Assembly (NCBI GenBank): GCA_015698045.1
Contig: BLAL01000229.1
Coordinates: 1,028,001-1,092,000, forward strand
Origin: Rhizophagus clarus
Taxonomy: Eukaryota > Glomeromycota > Glomeromycetes > Glomerales > Glomeraceae
Length of the DNA stretch: 64,000 nt
Direction of reading: 5' to 3'
The position numbers and the translations under genes were made by a program. Positions 43,690 to 58,286 of this stretch are shown piece after piece (position 1 is the stretch's first letter; each line of letters opens with the position of its first letter). The notes under the pieces are model-generated. The model saw nothing but the letters and a program-made list of their open reading frames with translations. It had not been told where the DNA came from and did not search any database.

Positions 43690-44373
43690 TTAATATAAAA
43701 ATTATTGTAAAAAAAAAAAATGTTCAGAATATTTATTTCACAAAAAGAAAGTCAATCATTTACTAGTATCAAAATTATGATTTGTGAGAACCATCATATT
43801 AGGTTAATGTACTGTACATTTACTTGAAGAAATTAAAAAACAAATTTTATATATGAAATTTGTGAAAACATATATACTGTAAGATCCTAATCTAATTATC
43901 CGTGCGTGATTTCAATTTTAATGTATTTTTATTTTATATAATGAAGTTCTTTATGGTTGATTATATTTCAAGATTCAACTAATATACAGTATAAATAAAA
44001 AAATTTGTTGTCATTGATAGGTAAAGGAATATTAACGAACGAATGTATTCAACTATAATATAATATAACCTTTAACTGAAAATAATAATATTTTTTGAAG
44101 GAAAAATAATTTCAACCACCGATAAATAAAATAATTATTATTACTTTTTAAAAACCATTCTTTCAAGTAATATTATCGTTCATTTCTTTTAACGCTTTTC
44201 AAAATTAAAAGTTAGACCATCCAAAAAGCAACCAGTTTAAAACTGGTTACCATGAGACTTAACAGCAGGTAATTAACCTGTTAATATATAAAACATTTTT
44301 GGCAGAAAATTTTTAGTTATTTATATATTTAGTTGTCGGGGGAGTATATTTCATAAGAACTGCTATTAATATT
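43690..44373. other. Upstream flank of kinase G, duplicated at kinase H
   Basis: AT-rich DNA that aligns with 48490-49110 upstream of kinase H (for example agaaagtcaatcattta and gatttgtgagaaccat). No gene is seen. Confidence 0.6.
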
Positions 44374-44945
44374 GTAGGTGGAAATGGAATCCAGTGGATT
44401 CCAATCCACATAATGTGGATTTTGGAATCAACTCATGTAGGAATAGAATCCCACATCTCACATTTTTGTTGTTTCTACATGCTTCAAGACACTTAAATGA
44501 ACTTTACATAAACATCATAGACACGACCAAAAGTATAAACAGTACATACGAATCTATTTCATTTTCTGTCTTTTATAATTGTTATTAGTACTTGAGCATT
44601 AAGGATTACCTTCAGTTCCTAACTCTCTAAGATGAAATATCCTTTATCCAATTCCGATCTTTAGCTGCTTCTATTTTGTATTATTACGTGCTGAGATGAT
44701 AAGTCACAATTACTACGAGAATTAAAAAGTTTTATGATGACTATTAGGAGATTTTTTCAGAAAATAAGGTCGTTCTTGGCTTAACATGATAAAAAATTTT
44801 TCTACGCGAAACTCGATACAGGTGCGATTTTACATTGTGTTACAATTACAAAATATCATGCGGAAATGGAATATTCTATTCCCATATGAGCTGATTTGAG
44901 ATCCGAAATCCACATTATATGGATTCGGATTCCATTTCCATCTAC
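44374..44945. mobile_element. Terminal-inverted-repeat element, about 570 bp
   Basis: Left end gtaggtggaaatggaatcc, then ccacataatgtggattttgg. The right end, inverted, reads gtcgtagatggaaatggaat, then ccatataatgtggatttcgg; the symmetry extends for about 60 bp. It is absent from the paralogous flank of kinase H. No clear target duplication and no transposase frame. Confidence 0.65.
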
Positions 44946-46598
44946 GACATTCATATAAGACAATACAGCCTTCTGATTAAACAAACACAAATATTACAAT
45001 TACACCAACTACTATGTATGCCCTTGAAATTCCCAACGCAGAACCGCTCATACCCATTTTTATGGGAAAGATTACCAGCACCTTGAATAAAGAAAGGGGA
45101 AAAGAACTAAACCAAAATTTTGTAAAATTACAAAATAAAATTTAAAAACAGTCGTAAAAAAATGTAAATTTATATGTCTATAAAACTAGTCCAAGGATCT
45201 GAACGTAAAAAATTCGAATTATTAAACGTCCTGGTGTGATCTGGGATCGTGTGTTGACCATCAGTTGGTAAGCGCTCTGTCGTCACAGAACTGATTGTTT
45301 GCTTTTATTTTTACGTGATCGCTGTATTATATTGGACTTATCGTTGTTTTTTCTTGTTTTTCTTCTTTTTATGCGAGTACAAGATCGTTTAACAATATAT
45401 TGGCGTGTTTTAAATAGTCGTGAACGTTTTACTTCTCAATTACCACGTGGGAAACGTGATATGATTGAATAACGAATCCATAAATTCCATCGTAAATTGT
45501 CGTCTGACACTCGCCTTGCATATAAATTTCCAACTAAGCCGATAATGTAACCGATACTGCATGGAATGATTAGGTAGAGCAGATGATCTGTTGAGCTGAA
45601 ATGTTAATAGTGGGAGGATTTTTGAGAATATCTTTGATGTCTAAAATATTATTGACTTCAGCTTTGGATTCGGTTAATTTTGTAATAAATATGTTGATGT
45701 GCTTAGTAAGAGCCTCATTAATATACATCAGGAATGGATCAGACCATGTAATTCCACGTGGAAATACAAGGAATTCCACACATTCACATATACCCCACAT
45801 GGATCTACGTATATTGCCTTCGAACTATGCCGAAAATACCACGTGTTCCGGCAGAAAATACTGGAATTATTTAAATTCCACAATTTTCAGGGATTTTAAG
45901 CGGAAAAAACTTCCTGATGAAGGTTCACTAAATAAGTGAATGTTCTGATTCCTTTTAAAGGTAGTAAAGCGATGATAAATTAAACAAGAAATTGCTATTA
46001 CTTTGACAATTCGACATAAAATGGACGAACTTCATAATCATAAATAATATGTTTATGATTTCTAGGGAGAGTCACAACAAAAAATATGGAAAGATTAAAT
46101 TAATCTAGCTATGACGACAACAGTATGGCAACAGTAATGGTCATTAACCGATCATAACTGGTAGTTGGTCAAAAGCCGGTTGACTTTGCATTAATATTTA
46201 TTTTAAGTTTGCAATATAAAAAGGTCATGTAGTTGTATAAATAACATTATAATACGGTTGACTCTCAAAAATATGAATAGTTAAAGCTAATTAATACTAA
46301 TATTATTAATATTATAAACTTTGAAAATAAACTATAGTTATTAAAAATATCAAATGTAATTTATTACTCTGTTATGAATTTACAATCATAAATGTAATTT
46401 TGTATAATTTAAATGTTTTATTTATAATATTCCCATAAAAAATAGTGTGATAAATAGAATAGATAATACGTAATAGAAATAAATAAAGAAATTTATAATT
46501 TCGAATGCAGCTTCTTTTCCTCATTTTATTCAGTTATTTCATCTATAAAAAAGTAAAATTTTAACATTATTAATAAAATTAACCATGCGTATAAAGTT
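44946..46598. other. Spacer downstream of kinase H
   Basis: Contains a short broken frame at 45371-45549 (separate entry). From about 45930 the DNA aligns with 49680-49870, so it belongs to the segmental duplication. The open frames at 45570-45939 on both strands cover attccacgtggaa-type palindromes and are not supported as genes. Confidence 0.5.
45371..45549 (+). pseudogene. Short Arg-rich frame with one stop
   Basis: ATG 45371 gives 33 codons (MRVQDRLTIYWRVLNSRERF, TSQLPRGKRDMIE), a TAA at 45470-45472, then RIHKFHRKLSSDTRLAYKFP and an end at 45549. Composition is coherent across the stop, so it may be a decayed small gene or exon. No family recognised. Confidence 0.3.
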
Positions 46599-48239
46599 TT
46601 AATATAAATGAGTACCTAGGTTGAGATCAACGAAATCTATTGTTTCTATGGATACTACAGTATATAGAAAAAATATTGTACATTAAAGTATTTCAAGAAT
46701 CATTTGTAAAATTAACTTAGGACATTAATTACCTGAATATGATTCATTAAATAAATTATCATTACCCATGTTATCAATAGCATTTTTTGGTTCTGGAAGA
46801 CTTTTAAAGTCTAAAAGCCTGCTTGTGTAAACTGCTTGAGGATTCGTAATACATGAAAGAGTAGTACCAGTATATAAATATGAAGTAGTAGTTAATTTCT
46901 CATTACTTTTATTTGCTTCTCGAACTTGCTTACTGATTTCATTGACTATCTTATCATCGTCTGATAAATATAATTCATCATATAATTTCTTTAATAAAAC
47001 ATCTACTTTAGGTCGTTTCGAAGGATCTGCATCCCAACATTGTTTAATTATATCCAAAATTAATTGAGGAATTTTATAATCAGATTTTGGCCTAAGCCCT
47101 TTGCAAATACTAATAGCTAAAAATTCGTCATGAGCTTTGTCATGATAAGGAGGAAGCCCTGTACAAACTTCATATGCAATGATTCCAAATCCATAAATAT
47201 CACTCTCTTGAGTATATTCTTTTCCTCTTAAAACCTCGGGTGCTACATAAGGTAATACCCCATACACTTTTTTACACTCATCTTGAGAAGGTCTTGCATT
47301 TGCTGGTCGGCATAATCCTAAATCAGTAATACAAGTAAGAGCATCACCTAGATTTAATATATTACCACAATGAAAATCGCGATGAACTAATCCTTTTGCA
47401 TGAATATCCCAAAGGCCTTGAGCAATTATTTTTAAAATATCCACTTTTGTTTTCCATTCCATTAAATTGAGACTATTATTCAAATGTTGTCTTAAACTAC
47501 CATTTTTTGCATAATACATTACAATCATAATATTATTAGATTCTGGATTTTTAGTAATACCGTAACAGGGAGTTACCCTGTTTGAATTAATCTTGATATT
47601 TAGTTCAATCTAAAAAAAAAAAAAAAATCCATAATATTAAATAATAATCAGTTTATCATTTATAAGAGAGTAGTGTCTTAAAATTATATGCAAATAAGTA
47701 ACTCACTTCTCTTAAAAATTCATCTGTAATATCTTGTGAGTTATGCAAACATTTTAAAACAACTGGAAAATTTCCTTGACCATCACCGCCATCAGATTTA
47801 CTTCTTTTCCATTGATTATTTTCAGAATCCCAAGATTCAATATAACCATCTTTCCAAATTGCTTTATAAATAGTTGCAAATCCTCTTTGGCTAAATATTC
47901 ACCATTTTCTAATCTATCATATTCAATCCACTCTAAAAATCCTCTGCGATTTTTAGCTTCAAGTTGTGCTTTTTGAATAAACTTATCAATTTCATTATTT
48001 CCACTAGTCCAATTTTTGAAATTTTGTTGAGAATATTTTGCATTACATGATTGACACCAATCATAATGAATATTAGGCTGCTTGCATTTTTTGCATAATC
48101 CATTATTTTTATAACGTTCTTTTAATTCTTCATCTAATATTAGCTTATCAATTAACAAACTTTGTTCGTTTGTTAATCTATCATGATCAAAATCTTTTAT
48201 TTGCTCAATCACATCGTCGCTGAGCTTTAATTCTTCCAT
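46599..48239 (-). pseudogene. Kinase H: paralog with one-base deletion in the glycine loop
   Basis: Exons 48239-47707, 47609-46733 and 46654-46599 (introns 97 and 78 nt), ATG 48239 (MEELKLSDDVIEQIKDF). Exon 1 is 533 nt, one short of a multiple of three. GCCAAAGAGGATTTGCA lacks a G relative to the family AAAGGAGGATTTGC, so the frame shifts at the glycine loop and ends early (161 aa). All else looks functional: Cys module with the longer WCQSCNAKY form, Lys in VVLKC, VHRDFHCGN, ITDLGLCRPAN, APEVL, GLPPYHD and exon 3 ending TIDFVDLNLGTHLY. With the base restored the family length would be about 488 aa. The lesion is either very recent or an assembly error. Confidence 0.8.
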
Positions 48240-48315
48240 ATCGGATTAACGAGTGTAAATTTTATATATAGAGTGAAAAGTTAAAAAGGTAAAAAAAAAA
48301 AAAAAAAATGAAGGG

Positions 48316-48397
48316 CTTATAAAACGTATTACAGTTGCACGACAGCGATCGACAAATTGTGATCAGGCAGTAAAAGCATTCAAAAAAATCAGCTGAT
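48316..48397 (-). promoter_or_regulatory. Conserved upstream module of kinase H
   Basis: The TATAAG box on the minus strand (48316-48324), acagttgcacgacagcgatc with gac (48331-48353) and palindrome atcagctgat (48388-48397), in the same order as at kinase G. Confidence 0.5.
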
Positions 48398-51000
48398 CAC
48401 GAACCGAAAATTGCAAAATTGAATAAATTTCGTTAATTAAAGCAAGAAATTTCTTTTTTTATAATTTCCAAAACTGTAAAACAGAATAATTTAATACAAA
48501 AGTTACCGTAAATAAAATATCAGAAATATTAATTATTTCCACAAAAAGAAAGTCAATCATTTAGTATTATTATGATTTGTGAGAACCATTATATTAAGTT
48601 AATATATTATTGTACATTCACTCGAAGAAATCACAAAAGTAATAATACATGAAATATACGTAAAATATATTACTGAGAGATCTAATGTAGCTCCAATTAT
48701 CTGTGTGTGATTTCAATTTTAATGATTTTGTTATTTGTAATGGAATTCTTTATGATTACAAGATTCAATTAATATATAAATAAAAAAAACTATGTTGTCA
48801 TTTTTAGGTAAAGGAATATTAACGAATTTTGTTCAACTATAATATAAAATAACCTTTTACTAATAGTAATATTTTTGAGGAAAAGAATTTCAACCATCGA
48901 TAAATAAATAATTATTATAATAAAAAAACAACAATTTAAAATTTTTACATATCTAACAACATTCTTTCAAGTAACATGAACTTTCGTTTATCTCCTTTAA
49001 CGCTTTCAAAATTAGAAGTTGGATTCAAAAAGCAACAAGTTTTAAAATTGGTTAACGGCGAGACTTAACAGCTTAATTAACCGGCTGATATGAAAAATAT
49101 TTTTGGCTGTGCATAGTGCTTATATAAAGAAATTCGGTATTAAAACCTCCGAGTTTGGAAACATGTGACCGTAATTACCACGCATTAAGTAAATCTGACC
49201 AGAATTATCATGTTCAAAATGGTTTAACCGAGTAGCTGATTTAAGATGCCGTAACTGATTAATATTAACCGGTTCCAACCTCTATTCAAATATAATTAAA
49301 CAGTTATGTCAAAAAAAAAAAACACTATAACCAAGTTGACTTTGAAATAATTATTCCATTATTTTTTTCTGTTATCTATGGACAATTATAGCAGAAAAAT
49401 TATTAAAATAAAATAAGAGAAGTTACTTCTAAATATCATAATCTACTTAATTGAACCAATAACATTAATTAATTTTATTTTATTATTCAACATAATCTTA
49501 CATAATTTATGAAATTAAAATGAATTATTTCACTAAATACAGGCATGTAAGCAAGAAATGAATGATATTTTAATATAATTTACATGACAGGACTGCTGGC
49601 ATGCGAATGATAATGTAAAATTAAAAAAAGTTAACACATTACCCAAGAATGCATAAAGCGTAAAGGACGTTAAATAAATTAATATTCTGATTTCTTTTAA
49701 AGGTAGTAAAATCATAAATTAATCGAAGAAATTGCACTACTTTGACTACTTTGACAATTCGACATAAAAGATGAACGAACCTCATAATTATAAATAACGC
49801 GTTCAAGTTCATGATTTCTAAAGAGAGATACAACAAGAAATACCGGAAAGATTAATTAATTTAGTGTTGTACTGAGAGACCAACAAACGAAATGACCGAG
49901 GTAGAAAACAACAAAGTTGTGCTGCGTGTATGTTACTTGCACACGTGTGGATTTAATAAAGGTGGTCTAAATGAAAATATTGAACATTGTATTATGTATT
50001 CAATAAAAATGAAGAAATTGTTAATAGGTAAATTAAGTTTGATAATTATTACCTTCAATAATTCCGATAGTATAGTAAAGTATTTCCGGCTGCTTAATAA
50101 TTATAAGTATTTAAGGTTTGAATGACCTAGTAAACCTTAAATTCAAATAAAATTGATAGGATTATAAATTATGAAGAGTCGAATTTATCTGATAATTTAA
50201 ATTCATTTTATTCTCTTCTTTTTTCGAAACATGAGTAAAATTCCTTTATTTCCGTTGTCGCATAATAATATTATCAATTTTCATGTTTGGTAACTCTTCA
50301 TTCTCATTTTCTTCTTATTCACTTATGTAAAGGCCTGAAAAGAGAATAAAAAAAATAAAGAGAATAAAAAAAAATAAATAAATAAAACAAAAAATTTTCT
50401 ATTTTTATTATTATTATTGTACGTCGTGCGAAAACCCCCGCAAAAAATTAGCATAACAATACGTTGATCATTTTAGATTGTTATTAAACAGGTTCTTACA
50501 CTCACGCCAAAGAGGATGATTAGAAGTTAGTTAACGTTACATGAGTAGATCCGATCGAAAAAGAATTAATTAAGCATAAGTCAAACCTACTCGTGTTAAT
50601 TCAAATAATGAATTCATTGTATTACAATTGTATTCATTCGATAAGATTATGCATATCGATATACGGAAACATTCAAAATGATGTAAACTTAAGTGACAAA
50701 AATTATGCGAGTAGATATTGATTACGTTAATTGATGTGATAATAGAAGAGCAATAATACTGTATATATATTCAGTTGTTTATTTACAATATGTTAAAAAG
50801 AAATTAAGTTAATTTTAGTTAAGAACCAAACCTATTTTGATAACAATCACGAATTACAAATAAAGAACTTATAAATAAAAATATCTCTATGCATATAATA
50901 ATTACTTTACTTTCAAAAAAAAAAAAAAAAATCGACAATAAATTTATAACAAAAACCGTGCTTAAAAAAATTTGTTGCCGCTCCTAAAAATTAGTGCGAC
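48398..51000. other. Upstream flank of kinase H and further spacer, no gene supported
   Basis: 48490-49110 and 49680-49870 are duplicated around kinase G; 49110-49680 is unique to this copy. A 77-codon ATG frame at 49892-50125 begins MTEVENNKVVLRVCYLHTCG but matches nothing I know. From 50126 the DNA is AT-rich. Confidence 0.5.
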
Positions 51001-51007
51001 CCCTACG

Positions 51008-51423
51008 CAACACCAAAAATTTGTGACTACCGGCAATTGTTCTTTGCATCGTTATGGCGATTTCCGGAAGAGATTTCGGTGAAAACTTTAATTTCTTCGA
51101 GTAATTTCCTTATTAAAACGGCAACGTTACACAAAATTAAAATTCATTAGTAATAAAGTTATCTGCCGAAAATGAAATAAAAAAGTCATTTCGACATTAC
51201 GAAATTGGAGAAATTATTTATTATTAAAATAAGCTAATATGTTAATGACGAAATGTAGAAATTAATTTCTACACTTCAACATGTACGAAATACATAATTT
51301 CCATAAATAACTTTAATTTATAAGATAGTAATTACTTGAAATATTGAGAATTCACCAAAATTTCTTCCGGATATCCCACATAATTGGCGCAAAAAAAAAT
51401 GCCGGTAATCGCAAATTTTTGGA
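51008..51423. repeat. Long imperfect inverted repeat
   Basis: The left arm (51008-51105: ccaaaaatttgtgactaccg, then tttccggaagagatttcggt) pairs with the right arm (51325-51423), which inverted reads ccaaaaatttgcgattaccg, then atccggaagaaattttggtg. Arms are about 100 bp with indels. The centre has a second palindrome, tgtagaaattaatttctaca. No coding frame. Probably a MITE/foldback element. Confidence 0.6.
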
Positions 51424-54400
51424 AATCAATTATTTTTAGAAGTGTTTTATTATTTAAGAGCCTCACTAATTTGAAAAGAACGACCGTCCTAAAGAATGTA
51501 AAAAAGTATTGCAATTTTCAGAATTTTGTGTACGTTTGTGAGTGATTATGATTACAGGACGATTAGGACGATTACAGGACAAATTGACCGGTTTATGTCT
51601 TGTAACCATCATGAATTTGCGTGAGAATACCGACAATTTTCAGTTACGATGTTTATAATATATAACATTTTTAAATTATTCGAACTTCCAAATCATATTT
51701 TGATACTATTGAATCATTATATGAAATTTCGAGAAAAGCAAATTTAAAATATTCCTAAATTAGAAAATAATACACAAATTCTTTTATCTTAAAAAATTCA
51801 CTTATTGTTCATAAATTTGATGATCATTATAAATGTCATAACTCCGGCCGATCATAAAAGTGACGTATACTCTGTTAATTTTACAAAAATTTATGTGTAT
51901 AAATTAATTAAACATTAACAAAATTTTATTGATAAAACCTTATACAGTAATCTTTCATGCGTTTAATCGTTTATTAAAAAAAAATAAAGTATTGTTTACT
52001 AATTCTAACCTTGCTTAGGAAATCGACTATAACGAATTAATTTATAAATAAACAAAAAATATTAAATAATTAAAATGTTAATAGTTTTAAATTCGAAATT
52101 TTTTACAAAATGCGTATTATTGTTTATTATTTTATTAATACTTAATACTTTAAAAAAATTTCCAAAAAAGTCCGAACACGTGACTAAAATGATCGACATT
52201 TCAAAGTATTTCGTGCTACGTACATAAGAACAAAAAAATATGTAAAAAACCGCGTTTTATTCGTTAATAAATATAATAAAACAAGGAATAAAGTAATCAA
52301 CGTCATATAAACAATGAACATATTTTTATAATATAAAAAAAAAAAAAATATTACTAATCCATAAATAACACAAACCTAAAAATAAAGTTATAAATTTAAA
52401 TTCATTGAATATAAAGAATATTTATATAGATCTATTTTAAATCGACTCCTTCATTACCAAAAATAACAAAACGTTTTTCATTTTTGCCATATTACCAAAA
52501 ATTATTATGTTCTTATTTTTCGTATTTGTCATAATATATCACGTCCATTTTTAAAATGAACCTTGTATTGATATGAACCCTACCCTTAAAACACGAGGAA
52601 ATCCCTAAAAAAAAAAAAAATTATTTAATAATGAAAAATCATAAAAGGCATATCATATATGCATATGGGTTACCTAAAATTAATTTTTTTTATATTGGTT
52701 GTACGCGATTTCTCACATTGAATATTCGAGATTACCTACGAAACTTCCACAAATCCAAGAATTCCCATGTGCACATTATCAATTATTATCTTAGAATTTA
52801 ATTTCTAGTTATAGAACCGGTTATTATTACATTGTAAAGATTTTCATCGAATCAAGTAAAAAAAAAGATAGGGAAAAGAAGAATATCGATCTTTTTAGCT
52901 AAACAAATTTATTTTATTGTTTTATTATCTTAAAAATTTCAATTTCACAAAATTTTGTAACATATAATTCTTATTATAATGTCATTGATAATATGAAAAA
53001 AGGATCGCATTTTAAGTTTTAAGAATTATAAAACGCACTGTCTACTGTATGTCAATATGTCAGTATTTCACAATAATCATGATTATTAAACACGGTTTCA
53101 ACATATTTATCGTCTAATCTAACTTAGGAAATCGCGATTTTCATTGTCCGTGTGTGTTCTTTTTAAACACAAAGAAATTTTGATTTACCATTGTTCATAT
53201 TGACAATATTCATGTGTTATATGTGTCAAATAATGTGATAAATTTTTTTAGTTTATAAATTTTTTTTTTTTTTTTTTTTTATAGATTAAAGTAAATAAAT
53301 AAATGTACAACGTCGAATGAAACATATGATAGGTACGGTTAATCTTGCGCGAGATGAAATATGATAACATTGATACATTATTATTATTATTATTATTTTT
53401 TATATTGCGTACGTTGTGCATTACGAATACAAACAACATGTCATATGGTTTGGTTCCCTTGAAATTATGATGAGAAAAAAAACGATAATCTTTTTTACAA
53501 AGATCGCGAGAGATAAAATCTATTTTATTTTATTTTTTTTTATTTATTTATTCATTATTTTAGTATTTATTAAAAGAATTAGATAATAAATATGTAAGTA
53601 CTTTTTAAACTGAAGCGCGAAAATAAATATATACACATATAATAAGATCTAATTTAGGTTTGTTACACTTTAAAATAAAGAGATTATGATATTGGGATCG
53701 ACACTCGAATTCTAAATTTAATTGGTTAATTTTACCCGTGTAATTAAATTTCAATAAATCTTTATTTGACTTCTTATCTATGAAAAATGTTTTAAAAATA
53801 TTTTTTTTTTTTTAATCCTAGGATCAAAAAAGTTTATTATTATTTTATTTCATCCTTGTTATAAAAAATACTATGAATACAAAATAAGTATATCATAAAA
53901 TAAAACACCTTACAAAAGATGAAACACCATGAATAAGAGAAAGGATTGACATTTGACATTGAATAAGGAAGAAACAGGGAACATTTATCCTAAGAATGAA
54001 AACTTTTTAATAACAACTATGGGAATTTTAATTTTCCGTTCACAGCATATCGTGGGAAATGACAACATCTAACTAACCTAAATTTGGAAGGATTTACTTA
54101 TCCAGAGATATCACGTTTTAAAATAACCCCTTTTTATTTAAAAGTATGTATCATACCATATCTATTTGTTTATATACACAAATTGGTTCAGCCCCAACCT
54201 TACTAATAATGAGATCTGCTAACTTGTAATTAAATTCGGCGATAAATTCGATAAAATCCTAAAGTTTTTCTTGAAACAAAAAAAAAAAAAAAATTATTTA
54301 TTTTATATTTTCAATTACATGAAAAAGTTTTCATTGTTTTTGTTGGTTTAGTTTTTTTTATTTATTTTTTTTTTTTTTTTCTTCTTTGAATTACAACAAA

Positions 54401-56160
54401 AAAAGTAAAACTTACCATACGAAAATAATTATAGAATAATAGAAAAGATCAAAAGAATTTGAACTCTTCCTCATAGAACAAATTTTCAGGGAAAAAAATT
54501 TTTTTTTTTTTTTTTTTTTTTTTTGAAACATTAATTTTCAACAATTAAAGAAAGAGAAATTTCTAAGATTCTCACTTTTACGAATTTTTCTATGTTTACA
54601 TTCATTCATTAATCTTTGAAATTTTTTTTTTTTGTTTTGCTTATAAGGTAGTTGAATAAAAGCAATTATAGGATATCATGTTCCTTTCAAAGATTATATA
54701 ATTATCATAACATTATGCAGATTACATAATAAGAAAATCGCTGCGCCATACCAACAATGGAATTATTAAAAATACAGGAAATTACATGTTAACAGGTTTA
54801 TCAAAAATCTTGCTTATTCCAAAATAAATCAATGATTGACTTCCTCGATCAGTTGAACTTTGTTGCCAAAATTCTAATTTTTTGAAAAAATGTTATATGT
54901 TGATCATACACTGTGTCTAATAACGTTTCATATTAACGTGCATTTTGCTTTTAAACATCTAAATTCCTCTGTAAAAATAATTACGAATTTATAAAATTTA
55001 TTTCCATATTTTGATTCATTGATATTATAATTTTCATCTATTAGTTACATTATTAGACATAAATCGTCTTTTTTTAACCAATAATAATATTTTTAAACCA
55101 GTTTTTATACAACGCCTTTTTTTTCTTATGTGATGTCGATCATCATCATTATTATTATCTGTTATTATTATTATTTAACTTTGATTGCCGCATAATATAA
55201 TAACAACCCTTGAAATTTGCCATATAATAAAGATTGACAAGGGTCGAGAATTTATAATATAATTTGTTTATAAACAAATCAGTGAATAACAATAACAACC
55301 TTATTCTACGGACGGACAGACGTTTTCACGTCAACAACTGCCCGTTCTTGTGAAACTCTTTGTCCAATCACATTCAATTATGAAATCAATGTTTGTAAAA
55401 CAAGAAAAGAATAATAACAACAATATTCGAGTAACACACATATATTTTTGTTTGATACAATAACAATTATATTATAATCCTTTTTATTGCTAACCAAATA
55501 TAATAATATATAAAATATTAATTTTTTTTTTTTAAAAAAAAAAAAATTAATAATAATAATAATCAAAATAATTATAATAATTATAACTTTTGGATCTATT
55601 CACGAAATAAAAGCCTTCAATAACGATATATTAAATTTTTTTTTCAAAAAAAAAAAAAAAAAAAAAAAATAGGTCAGCTGGTTTTTTGCGTTTTATGTGA
55701 AATGACAAAAATTTCAACATTTTCAACATCGTTTGTATATCTTCTTAATAATTTTTATACAAACATCGGAAATATTTGCATATATGTGCCGGATTGTTAT
55801 TTTTTTCATATGATTGAAAAAAAAAAATTTTAAATATTTACTTTACCTCTTTATAAATCATAGGAAAAATCGGGTATCGGTTGTTCCCGCTAGGTATAGA
55901 TCGCTTTATATAGATTTATATAGGTTTATATAGATTTATTTGGATCGAAAAATACTTTCAATAATAATGAAGAAAAAAAAATCTTTTTTTTTTTTACCAT
56001 CAACTTTTTCTTCTTTATAGTAATGATCAAAACATTATTACAAGTTTATAATTATTTTTGGTCTTATAGAATGAATTTTTGTTTTTATTTTAAGTAAGGA
56101 AAAAAAGAATTATCGTTACACTCACATTTTGAAAGCAACTTTCATTCTATCATTATATAC

Positions 56161-56191
<31 letters not shown>

Positions 56192-56964
56192 AAAATAATT
56201 TTTTTTTTTTTCATAATTTCCAAATTTAACTAGCTTCATCTTTTTACCGGTAAATTTCAAAAAAGTATAAATTTGCAAAAAATTAAAGTTTAACTCAGAA
56301 AGCATACATTTTTCTAACAATGTAAAATAAAAAATAAAATAAGATCTTTTATTATAAGGAGAAATTTTCTTCTTATAAATAAATTAACTGTGTAAATTTA
56401 AATATTATTGTTTTTAAATTTAAAATTAGATTATAACAAAATTTTATATTGTTACTGTAAAAAAAAAGCTTATTATTATTTTATCACATTAACGATCAAA
56501 TAGGTTACAAAAAACAAAACAAATAAATAAATAAGGGTCAGAGATTTATAGGGATTATATATCATGCCCTAATTATGGCGCAGTTTTTTTTTTGGTTTTT
56601 TTTTTTTTTTTATAAATAAAGCGGTTTGATTCCTTCTTCCCTCCTTAACAAAGGAAAAAAAATTTTTTATCTTTTTTTTCCTTTTTTAATAATATTTACA
56701 TATTAATATTTTTGACCGGAATTTTATTTTATTTCATTAAAAGGAACAAAGGAATTGCTTACATTCGTGCCACGTAAAAAAAATTTTATTCTTTATTGTT
56801 AAGAATTTTGAAAGAGCTAACGCACAGACTTCATACGATTATCTGCAGCACGTGTTTTTATACATTATATAAACGCCAACTTTATTTATACAAACGCCTT
56901 TTCTCTTTTTCAAACGATATATTTTTTCTTTTGCTTCATTTTTTTTTTTTTTTTTTTTCAAACA
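51424..56964. other. Gene-poor AT-rich region
   Basis: No supported gene. It contains many T-run/A-run junctions (for example 55520-55545 and 55638-55670) and a microsatellite at 56157-56190. The last kilobase is the likely promoter/5' UTR region of the zinc-finger gene. Confidence 0.5.
56157..56190. repeat. Microsatellite (catacata)n to (ta)n
   Basis: Four ATAC units, then a TA run of about 16 nt. Confidence 0.8.

Positions 56965-58286
<1,322 letters not shown>

Noticed and set aside
44750..44880. Possible coding remnant in the middle of the TIR element
   Set aside because: Only short frames without protein-like sequence.
45570..45939. Overlapping open frames on both strands
   Set aside because: They cover palindromic attccacgtggaa-type DNA, and neither strand shows a family or clean composition.
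49892..50125. 77-codon ATG frame MTEVENNKVV...
   Set aside because: No motif, no paralog in the duplicated flank of kinase G, and AT-rich codon content; kept only as a mention in the spacer entry.
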